NCBI GenBank assembly: GCA_029379385.1
Contig: CM055608.1
Coordinates: 33,649,048-33,713,047 of the forward strand
DNA from: Quillaja saponaria
Taxonomy: Eukaryota; Streptophyta; Magnoliopsida; Fabales; Quillajaceae
Direction of reading: 5' to 3'
DNA: 64,000 nucleotides
The notes below the pieces were generated by a model. The model saw nothing but the letters and a program-made list of their open reading frames with translations. It was not told the origin of the DNA and did no database searches. The position numbers were made by a program, and so were the translations under genes. This document shows, in pieces, positions 34,424-45,400 of this stretch. Position 1 is the first letter of the stretch; each line of letters opens with the position of its first letter.

Positions 34424-37400
34424 CTATGCCTTAGCAGTATGATCATCTGATATGGTCTCTTCAGAAGATGCATCACTGTCGATAATAATCAAGTCACGTG
34501 GTTTATTAACAGTACACCTGGAAGGTTTACTCATTTTCACTACCCCATGTTTTATGCCATACTGGTAGCTTGAATATTGCGGACTGTTTGACATCTGTGG
34601 CTCATTTCTCTTCAAACCACTAAACCTACTTCGTGATGTGAAGCATGACTCGTGGGGATCAAAACACTGTCCTGCAACAAGTGAAGTCCCTGAATGAGAA
34701 GCTGTTGAAACAACCGAAGAAAGATTTGACACGTCTGGTTTTAAATGAGGATCATTAACTGCTGCTTTCAGCCAGTGAGGCAAATTATCTTTTCCTGCTA
34801 ATCCATTTAAGGGATCGTCACTTGTTAAAGAGTTTCTCAAGCTTCCCAGGTAATCAAATGACTCCCGGTCATACTTTTCTATCTTACTGTCAAAAGAGGC
34901 TTGCCTTGAGCGACTAGTTGACTGCTGGACATGTTCACTGCCATTGCTCTGGCTGTAGTTTGACCTTACGTGAGGTATTCTCAAGACGTTACTCTCCCTG
35001 TGAGCATATACATCACCAAGGGACAGCTGGATCTCTTCCCCCATATTGCCTCTCCATGTTCCTGCTTTAGGACCCAAGAAACAACCCCGGCAATCCAAAG
35101 ATGCACTCTCTGCTTTTGAATACTTCCTTTGTGAAACACACATGCCATTCAAAAGCTTAAATTGTTCCTCCTCCCACTGCTCAGCTAGGTCACTTGCCAC
35201 CCTCCAGGGTGAAAAGCGCAATCTTGGATCCCTTAGTATGGCATCCCAATTGTCCCGGCTATGTCTCCTCACACCAATCCAGAGAGAATCCAACTCCTCT
35301 TCAGACCAAATAGTAGCATATGGCTTGAACTTTTCTTGAGAACTGCCTCTATTATGCAAAGCTCTTGCTCTGCTTACAATGTTGTCAAGCATCTGTTGGT
35401 GTCTAGGCAGCAGTGATCCCTGGTTCAATGAAGGTTTGAACAATCCATCCCGGAGAAATTCTCCGGTTTCAGTAGCAGAATTTGACAAAGGGAAAGTGGA
35501 CAAGCAGGTACTAGAATCACAGCCTCCGGTTTTTAGCTCCATTGGTAAAGATAAGTCCAAAAACAGAGAACTGCTTGATATCTGTTTGGATCGAGATTTT
35601 TCGATTTGCAATTGAAGATTCTTCCTTTCATCCAAAGTTAAGCAATCAGTTGACTCCGGTTGTGCAATTCTTAAGAAAATAATATCACTAGTCTTATCTT
35701 CTGAAATAAGCTGGATAACTCAAAATAACAAAAAATTGTGTTTCAGCAACAGGCAGCAATATGTCTGTAGTTATAATTGTGCTTCAAGACATTATGCTAG
35801 TGCAATAATAAAACAGTGCTCAAGAGGATGAATGCAAATTTTTTGGGATGCAACACCATGCAGCATGAACTTTTTTCTACTTCTTCTTCAATTCTTTTCC
35901 CTTTTGGGAATATAAAATTGACAGAAAACACAATGGAATTATGTTTGTCAGTGAAGTTGGAGTAAAAGAACATCAATTTAAATATACCTGTGCATGATGG
36001 CAGGAAGGAGATTCCCTAATTCTGTCATTTGTAGAATTTAATAAGTCTGTTTGAGAAACTTGATTGGCAGTGGCATAACTACTGCTTGTAGAGTCCAGGG
36101 AGTAAGAGTGAGTTTTGATCGCAGTATGAATTGGATCTTTATAAGTACCCAAATCCAAACCAACACTGCACTCTGCTGTACCGCATGAGTCTGCTGCATT
36201 ACTTCTTAATCAAACGAAAATGCATGGATAATCTATATATGAAAGCTTCCATGAGAAATATCCACTGAAATAGCAAGTTCATGGTTCAGCAGATATGATG
36301 ATACTAGGATTTTGTATTTACGAATGTTAAGTAACAAATCATACCAGCAGGAGTAATAGACAGGTCCAGCTGTGGTGAAAGTCCTTCTTTGATCACTTTC
36401 ACATTATCACTCAGAAAATTTTGTGAGGCATCTCTGATGCAGCACTGGGACTTCACTGGTTCTCTATCTGAAGTTATGGCAGCAGAGAGAGAGTCTGTAA
36501 CATAAACATTTAAAGAGGTACCTGAGCATTTAATAGGTTGAGCCTTGGAAACCTTGTCCAAATGACAAGTCTGGCCTTGTACTTCTCCAGCGACAGGTGA
36601 TACATCCTTATTTCTTCTGTCAAGCTGTTGTTCCTTCTCGCATACATAACTGTAGAATGTAACACTAAAATAATCACAAGATTTTATAATTAATGATTTT
36701 CTAAATGAATCTCTTGTTTAGTTTAGAATACTTGGTGTCAGAAGCAGATCCATCACAAATGTATGTAGAGTCAGCAGGTTTCATCTGCCACAAATCAATA
36801 TAAAAGTTGGTTCATATCAGGCATAAGAAAACATCAAACAGATCAACTCCTATTACCAAAATATGTACAAGTTTACAGTTTCAGCATCAAGATCTACTCC
36901 ATCACACTTTCACTTTCATCAGTAAAATACTGACTATAAGCAGAGGCAATATGAATTATGTTCAGTTTCCACGCTAGTATTGATAAGTAACATATTGAGT
37001 ATAAGTGCCAGAACTATGAAAATATGTTTTCATGCTAACATTGAATGTTGCACGGGAAGATAAACAGCAGCCAACAGAACTCTTTTTATCTTTTCTCCAA
37101 TATGACCAAATTTATTCAAATTTGAAGTTAAATAACTTGACTTGTTTTTCTCTTTATAAACCAACTTTCTTATTACGATTTCCCAGTCACACTGCCTGTC
37201 ATTTCCCAAGAGACTCAACTGCTTTTCAAGTTTACACTTTTCTTTCTCTTGACCAAATTCACCTCATAACTCCTTGAAAAAGAAAAAGGAAATTATCAAA
37301 CACTTATGAAGGAGAAAAAGGAGGGACATCCAACATAACCTCCTAGAAGGAACTCTCAACCTAATAATGAACTACTTTAGACTGCCACTTCATCAGCATA

Positions 37401-40400
37401 GAGAGTGTAAAAATCATAATTTCAGCATAATTAAAAGATCATTTTAATCAATCCCTGAATGGCTAATCGTATATCTGGAACTGCTACAGAAGCAGTAAGA
37501 GGATATTGAAGTCCCCAACAAGCATAGCAAAAGGAAACAGGAAGCGTCCAATACACCAGAAGCAAAGAGAGGCAATAGGACCTGTCATACTTTCTCATTA
37601 CTTTTTTTCTTTTATCATCTTTCATTATTGTCTGAAAAAAAAAAAAACCTTTAAGACACCAAGTGTTTGCAAGCCAAGTATACCCAAAACCGTCAGCCAA
37701 ATAATTGTTTTTTACTTTTGTAGCTTGGAATAAATTTCATGGTTTTCAAACAGCACGGTCATTGGATAGTAAGAGGTAGAATCGGTTAATATAACTCACA
37801 TTAACATACCTCTTCACTGAGTAAAGAGGTATGTGAGTCATATTAGCCAGCAACAATCAGAATATATTTCAGGTGACTAGTAAAGAATCCTTCCAGAATG
37901 TGAAAAGAGGGCATACTTTATCGTGAGTTTGGTTAGATGGTTGCCCTCTTTCCAAAAGCTCCCTTGATTGCTCAAAACTTGCTAGATGATCTACAGAGAA
38001 GTCCCTGAAAGATGTTTCCTCTCGTGAACCAGCATTATCATTTGCATAATTACTCCACTTGGTTAGCAATGAACAGTTTTCCTCCTCAAGTAATAAGTTT
38101 CCCTGTGTCACGACCCCATCCATATGCTTTTTCCTTTTATACCTTCGACTGAAAGTAATTAATGGCGAGGTGAACTTGGTTTGCACATTTGATCCACCAC
38201 ATACGGTTATGAAGCCATCTTTGAGGAGTGGATCGTTTATTTCAATAGTTGACCTTTTTAAGGCAGTGCAACTCTCAGCACATGCAGATCTGAACTTTGA
38301 ACTGTCATCATCATATGCAATGCCAAAGTTTTCTCTTGAACAGGAATCTATCTGAGGGTCAGTCAAGTTCTGTAGATATGTTTCTGCTGAAGTTAAGTCA
38401 GCAGCCTCCTTCATAGAGGTATCCTCACCTGGACTCTTTTCTAGAAGTGACTTTTGAGCAATGTCTGACATTTTTGCCAATTCAAAATATTCAAGGTGTT
38501 CCTTTGTCTTTGGTCTGCTTGGCTTTTGGACTGGAAGAGATGCTGAAGAACCTTGTTGCTTCATACAACCACAGCATAACCTTCTTTGATGACAAACATG
38601 CTTTGAGAAAAAGAGAGATGAAGAGGGGGGATGGAAAGATTAGCATACGATTGTCCATCTTTCAACCAAACAGACAAAATAAGAAGAAAAAATAGAGAAT
38701 CCAACTGAGACTGCTTTCGCTTTCGATATATACCTTAAGGGTCTTGTCTAGGCATTGAAGATGATATGCTTGATGGCAATCATCACAATGCATCAAATTT
38801 CCATGAGTACCACATATAACACATGTGTGGGAAACCTGCGAGAAAATTGGCCAGAATGGACCATCAACTTGGAAAGGAAATTAAATAATTTTTTTTTTCT
38901 TTCTTGGCAAAATTATTGAGCATAAGTTCAGCGAATATTCATCAAAAAATCTATCAACGAGCTACATCCCCATAACACTAAAATAAATTACAAAATATAA
39001 GTATATAATGCCGAAAGAGTTTCTAAGGAGCTACATCCCCCATACCACTAAAATAGATTACCAATAGTAAGTACCTAATGCCAAAAAGGTCCAAAGTTTA
39101 TGAATGGAAAACCTATTGGATCAATTTGATGTTTAGTTTTGAGTCTTTATTTCCTATTCTTTTTCAGATTCCTTATCTTTAAACTTTAACTCTTTTCTCT
39201 TATTGTTTCGAAATAATATTTCTTTTTAATATGGGAAAATCCAAGTTATCACATCGAGCTAAATATGGAACATTCTCTGGACTTGTATAAAAAATAGAGA
39301 AAAGTACAAGAGAGCTAAAATGAGAAATATAAAATGGTTCTCAATGATAACTTTGGAGTCCAGGCAAAGCTTCTCCGACAACCTCTTTAGTCGCTTACTT
39401 CATTCTGTTAGAAGCAATAAAACAGTTATTGTGAATGGCCAACCAATTAAGTTGGGTTGAGCATAGTTCCAACTACTAATGAAATTTCTTGGTCACATTA
39501 GACCTTTATTGTTGGGACCATTTGCATAATATATGCTTGAGGACAACAGATTGACATTTACAGCATCCAGTTGAAAATGGTGTACTTACAAAATTATATA
39601 CCAAGTTCCATATCACATGAACGAAGTAGTCATGGAATTTCTCGTCCTGGTTCTTCCTTTCTAAACTCCCTCGTATAAGTTTTACCCTTTCTAAATAATT
39701 CTTTACTTCAGGATTCTTACACGCACCTTTATTTTCAGCTTTTTGATCTCATCATCATCTTTGGCAAATGAGATGTTTGATTTCCTAGTTATCAATGTGG
39801 CAACAGAATGTGTCCTGTTGTAGTTTAGGGCTCCATGGTGTTGGTTAGATTTCTTCTGTTTTTCACATTCCTATAGTTGGTACTTGATACTGTCCTTTTC
39901 ATTCTACCTCATTATCCTGTCAATTTGAAAGGTAATAACTCCAACAAAGAGGGTTCTGTTTGTTCTCCATACTCATCACACAACAAAAGCTCTTCAAAAA
40001 TCTATTTTCACTCTTCAGTTGTAAATTAAAAACTTAATGAAAACATCTATCCTTAGTAGTTAAAGAACCTAAATGATGCCTTATTTCATATACTAGGCAC
40101 TGTTTGTATTTAGAGGTGCACTATTGCTATGCATTAATGCATGTTATAAATGGGAATACAAAAAAAGTATGGCCTTTCCTTTATTAATTTTATTTTAGCT
40201 AACAGCTTAGTCTAAGCCAATAGCAAGCAAACAGAACAAGACAAACCATTCTATAACTTTAAGATAATTATGAAAAACACAAATTATAAAAACATACTTA
40301 CACAAAGGCAAGTGTAGACACGAATTTGCAAACACAGTCACCCAAACACATAAAGAGAGAGTGGGAATCTCACCATTGATTTTGCCTTAATTCCCAATTT

Positions 40401-40550
40401 CTGCTCAACAGACAAAGCTTTATATTTATCTTCTGTGGCATAAAGAGGATCTTCAGAAGACAACTTTTCACACCAATTCCCATCAGGAGAACAATTTCTT
40501 AGCGATGAGCGCTTTCGTTTGTACGTTAGAAACACTTTGCTCCCAAACAT
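34424..40550 (-). CDS. PHD-finger protein with CHR4-like MYB tail, no chromodomain or helicase
   Basis: Seven coding exons: 40550-40374, 38835-38734, 38600-37917, 36784-36732, 36649-36345, 36193-35988 and 35710-34424, all in phase, 937 aa. A basic N-terminus (YKRKRSS) is followed by a PHD finger at about residues 63-105 (CVICGTHGNLMHCDDCHQAYHLQC ... CCGC), a reader of histone H3 tails. A long low-complexity linker includes FSRRYKRKKHMDG. A MYB/SANT-like domain lies at about residues 639-700 (IWSEEELDSLWIGVRRHSRDNWDAIL ... WEEEQFKLLN). The last part (NLPHWLKAAVNDP) also resembles the C-terminus of CHR4, the PICKLE-related CHD remodeller. The chromodomains and SNF2 ATPase expected between PHD and tail in CHR4 are absent, and the phases leave no gap for them. 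A nuclear chromatin adaptor role is inferred. The ATG at 40548-40550 was chosen as the first in the exon. Confidence 0.83.
37786..37845. repeat. short hairpin in an intron of the PHD gene
   Basis: The arm 37786-37814 (ttaatataactcaca..acatacctctt) pairs with 37823-37845 (aaagaggtatgtgagtcata...), with a 6-nt bulge in the first arm and an 8-nt loop. It could be a MITE relic. I see no evidence that it is a functional miRNA precursor. Confidence 0.5.
38959..39097. repeat. tandem duplication, period about 69 bp
   Basis: Two imperfect copies of gagctacatccccatam-cactaaaatara-tta... start at about 38960 and 39029, in the large first intron of the PHD gene. Confidence 0.75.
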
Positions 40551-42497
40551 TTACACTTGCACAAAGAATTCTGAATTACAGAATTCTAGGCTTAGAGATA
40601 CTAAAATTGATTGAGAAAATCAATTGAGGTCACCAATAAACACTTATGCTGAAAAACACTTCATCTGTAAAAAGAATAAGCTGCGGCAACATCAATAAGA
40701 ACGTAAATTAAAGGCCAACGAGTTACTGAGACAATTCAATAAATGACAAAAGCAACAGATGCAGAGGAAAAAAGACACTGGAACATCACAATATAGTGCC
40801 AAGACAGAGCACTGGTGCAGTCATTAATCAATGGGTAAAAGAAAATGAATTACCAGGTCTGAACTGGTAACAATTAGATGTAGGGATTCAGTAATCAAAG
40901 TGACAATTGATCCAATATTTCTCACTGGAAACATACCTTTTAAAACTTCAAGGGTCTGACGAGAAATTTATTCAATTTAAATTGATTTCTAGTTTAGATC
41001 CTTCAAATACCCATGGATGGAAAATTTAGTCAACATGTAACCCAACAACATTTTCTCAAAATTGAAACTTTAGCTATACAGATGCTTTTGTAAATGTTGT
41101 CACTCAAGCTCTTCTCTTTTCGCATTAGAAGAAAAGATCAAAAGGGTTTGTCTACTAATTGTGTCTTCTTAAATCATCATCCACTCAAACAAAGCAAGAA
41201 ACGAGGAAAATTCACCAAGTTTTGACTTAAAAGTTCTATCTGTTTCAGACATCAATTCCACCCCCAAAAGAAAAAGAAGAAGAAGAAAAACGCAAAAAGG
41301 AAACATTTTCCTTACAACTAAACCTAACAAGACAATGGCTTCAGTTCTTCTGGGTTTCTTGAGTTTCAGCTCTTTCATCAGCCTTTTTTTCTAAGCAAGC
41401 AATAATTTTTATTATCCTAATCGGCCGGCCCAGTTGAAAAAAAAAAAAAACTTTCTAGTGCAAGATAAACTATCAGAAAACTACGAATAAACATACATGT
41501 AATTCAAAAAGTAGCAAACTGATAACAGTATAATAATGGATGATTAAACCAGTTACCGTTAGGAAATGAAAGGAAGCCGTAGCATGCGCCGCCGGTGAAG
41601 CTCTGTTTCCGTTCTCTGCAACTGAAAATGTAGGAGCCTTTTGTCTGTAAGTCTTTGCTGTTACTACCAGTCTAAGAGAGTAGGCATTTATTAAGAGGGA
41701 GATGAGAAGTGAGAAGGAGCGAGTGACAGAAACGCCTAAATATTTGCGTTAGCATCTCTTCCTTTCTTCCTTCGTCGTTGTCAGTTGTCAGCGAACAATG
41801 GCTCTGGCCCTGCCTCTAGAAGGCCCACAAGGCCACACTCCAATCTCTCTCACTCTCTCTCTCTCTTCTCTCTTCCCTCTTCTCTCTGTCGTACTTTCAG
41901 TCTCAGAGGACTAAGTCTTACTTCGCACGTGTCGAGCGCCTGTGACTTGTGTATTCTGTTTTGTTTAATGATTTATTCGTTTACTGACTACTCCTTAAAT
42001 TGTTTATTTTTTTTTTTAAAATGTGCAGGCTGACTAATTTGTAAGAGTTGTGTCATGTGCATAGCACGTGTAAATATCCAAATACGTTGGTTGTGTACGT
42101 ACGGGCATATGGAACTTCGTTCGCGGGTAATAATAGCGGTTTTATGGTTTGTTCACCCAGACGTGTCTTAACGGCCCTATTAACTCTCCACGTAGCCAAA
42201 CAAACAGCTCTGCGTCTCTCGCGCTTTCCGTCCATGTTTCTCTCCGTTGTTTCCTTTCCGTTCTTCTCTTTTGCTTTTTCCCGGAAATTAAAATGAAAGA
42301 ATAGAAAAAGGAAAAAGAAAATCCCAGACGCATCTGAAATATACCTTACCCAACACACGCTACTACTCTTTTTTCCATTATGATACAAAATTACAAATAG
42401 TATTTGGAGTTCTCACTCTCGTCCGTTTCATGTTTCCAAGTCTGAATCGAAAAACTCATACTATCATCTTCCTTTTTTGGTTGGTGCCTGTGGATCA
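40551..42497. other. bidirectional promoter region between the PHD gene and UGT80A
   Basis: The two genes diverge from here. The stretch holds the 5' leaders of both, and probably a noncoding first exon of the PHD gene. A CT-rich tract lies at 41838-41890. Two palindromic G-boxes are listed separately. No other coding exon is supported. Confidence 0.5.
41926..42070. promoter_or_regulatory. two CACGTG G-box palindromes
   Basis: CACGTG occurs at 41926-41931 and 42065-42070, in the region between the divergent PHD and UGT80A genes. G-boxes are bound by bZIP and bHLH factors (ABA, light, circadian). Their use here is unproven. Confidence 0.4.
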
Positions 42498-45400
42498 ATG
42501 GCGGATTTTCTGGACAGGAGTCGTAGTGTGAGTTTGTCTGATTGTTCTAGCGATTTTTCCGTGTATTTCGAAGCTGAGAGTGGCGGCAATGATGGCAATG
42601 CCATTGGCAGTTCCAGTACTTCTTCAGGTCTGTTGTTTGCTGGCTCTCTTTGCTTAATTTTCTATGAATACTGTAATATCTTTTCTTAAAACTATTTTTC
42701 CGAAAGTATAAATTAAGCAAAATTCTGTCTGTAAGAAGTTGAAACTTGCTCCGAGGTTCTCTTCCAGTTTTGTGGGCGTTAAATTTGAATAGCAAATGCA
42801 AAACCTCAACTGTAGTCTGTCCTCATAGATAGGCTAATTGTAGGGTTTGGTTAGGAACATCATATTACTGTGTGGTTATTCATTTTTGGTTAACTAGTTG
42901 CAGTAAGTGGTTATGCAAATCAGAGATTGTGAAAGTATGAAGTGTGTTTCAGTTGTCTGGTTATTAATTTGGTATATACAAGTATGTATTTATTGTGAAC
43001 CTTTGTGATTTTGCCAGCTTTGTTGATTAGCATTACATATGCGTGTCATTCCTTTGCTCAAGCATCCTGGCTCATGTTAAGAGTCTTCACTCTTCCCTCT
43101 CTATTAGAAATGACTTTATTTCTTCTTCTTTTTTGTGCACGTCTTTTGTCACCCCACCCGTCTTGGTTGTGCTTTTGATCATCTTCACTTTTACCTACAT
43201 CTATTTTGTGGTGCATGTGGCGTTAATAATATAGGAAAGAAGAGGGAATAGAGGATTTTATTGATCAAATTCACTATTCCTGTTTATTCCATATGGATTA
43301 TAGCATCCGTCCATTTTTATACTTCTGATGTCTAAGAGTTGCTTTTACCGTTATTGACTACTTATTTTATTTCTGATTTGGCTCTCTGCTCAGGACATAA
43401 TGACAGAAATTTACCAGGAGGGGACACACAGGTGGAATCACCCATGGCTGGGAAATCAGATATGAGTGCAAAACAGCTTAAAAAGGCTGGAAAAGTCAGC
43501 AAGAAACAAAAATTCAGTGCTCTGACATCCAAATTCTTTGATGATAAAATTCCTTTCAAGAAAAAGGTTATACACAATTGCACATTATAATTTCTTTTGG
43601 ACTTGCTACTTTCTTCCTTTATTTAATACCAAAATAATTAGTGGCTTACATACTGAATCTACATAAAAATTACAACATTCATTTTTCACGTGGAGAGTGC
43701 ATGTTTTTCATTCAACTGAAATTATTTGTTTCATTAAATAGGACCTAGAAAGTTCAAATGGCCTACCTTCATGGTTCATAGTATCGTTTTGAGTTCGTGC
43801 AACAGGCCTTCGCTCAAATTTTGAATGGAATTGGTGGTGGAAAAAACCTTCTACTTGTGCTTAGCTCTTTTAGAATACATGTTTGACTATCTACCACAGG
43901 GATTAAAAAGAAACGAGAAAGAAGAAAAATCATTTTGCTATTGTTCTTCTTTTGAAATTTCTTGTAATATAAGTGTTAGGGTATATTTAGTATTAAATTA
44001 TGTTGGGTGTCAAGTCCCACATTGTTTAGATAAGTAAGTCTTATGTAATTGCTCTATTATAAATTTAAGGTCTTAGTGTAGTCTTGAAATAATCCAAGCT
44101 ACTACTATTTCTTTCTCTATATTTATTTTACAATAAGAAAATTCTAATTTTATGCTTCAGTGAATTTTTAAAACATTTTCTATAACCCTCCTTTGCAGAA
44201 AGTGGCTTAATCAAAATGGTAATCACATGGTATACTTGAACTGTAAATCAAATTGTAATTTTGATATGATTATCACTATGTTAAAATTTTATGTTTGGTT
44301 CATTTTGCATCTCTTCCTTGTGCTTCACTGTACCTTGTAGTATATTGTTCTTAGAAGTGATGATAACCTTTAATTTCTACTCTGATGCTTTAACTTCTGT
44401 CCATACTTAAACTGCAATCCTCAAAAATTGTTTGAAATGCTGCAGCTCAAATGGCTAAAACGAGTTGACATGGTTAAAGATGATGGCACTGTTGAGTTGG
44501 AAATCCCCGGAGACATTAAGCCACAGTGTCTTGATTTTGAAACTGGCATTGTTTACAATGAAGAACCGTTTGAGGCAACAGATCCTCAAGATATTCCACC
44601 ACTGCAAATTGTAATGCTTATTGTTGGAACACGTGGAGATGTACAGCCATTTGTTGCCATTGGGAAACGCTTGCAGGTTACATTCGTTTTCTGTTTCATA
44701 ACTTCTAGTCTTTAGTTCATAAAATACAATGGAATAGGTGATTCTTGGGATGTTTTCTGTACCTGATTTCTCCTTGGTTAGGGTAAATTGTCAATTTAAA
44801 ACTCCCAATGTTTTTTCTTTTTGATAGAAAAAGAAATTTCATTGAGGAAGAAAATAGTACAGGAGAGGACAAATCCTCTTTAAGCCAAAACTAAAATGAT
44901 AAATTAAAATGCAAGCTTAAAGCTTAAAACAATAATGCTCGCCAATCTCACTGCCAATGGTTTGAATAGGAGATACTTTTGAGACCCTGGGGAGTAACTC
45001 AGGATTTAGGCTAAAAGTAATTCTTTTTTTACTTGTGAAAGTTTTTTCTTAAAAGACCAGAAGATGATGGAAAAAAGAAACCACTTAAATAAATAGAGTT
45101 ATAATTCCTCATTTTTGAAACTTTAAATATTGTTACCATAGTATTGCTGAATTTGAAGAACAACTGGCCATGTAAGGCCCTGTCTTCATTTACAGTGGAC
45201 TGTTTCTTTCTTTCTTTCACTCTTTCTTAATTAATGCTTTCATAGTTCTGTAACTTAAAATCATGGTCATATACTGATAGAGACTAAAGTTTGCTTGCAG
45301 GACCATGGCCATAGGGTTAGGCTAGCTACACATAAAAATTTCAAAGATTTTGTCCTGACCGCGGGCTTGGAGTTCTATCCTTTAGGTGGAGATCCAAAAG

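Noticed and set aside
37786..37845. Intronic hairpin as a miRNA precursor
   Set aside because: The first arm has a 6-nt bulge, the stem is short and no known mature miRNA was recognised; a MITE relic is more likely.
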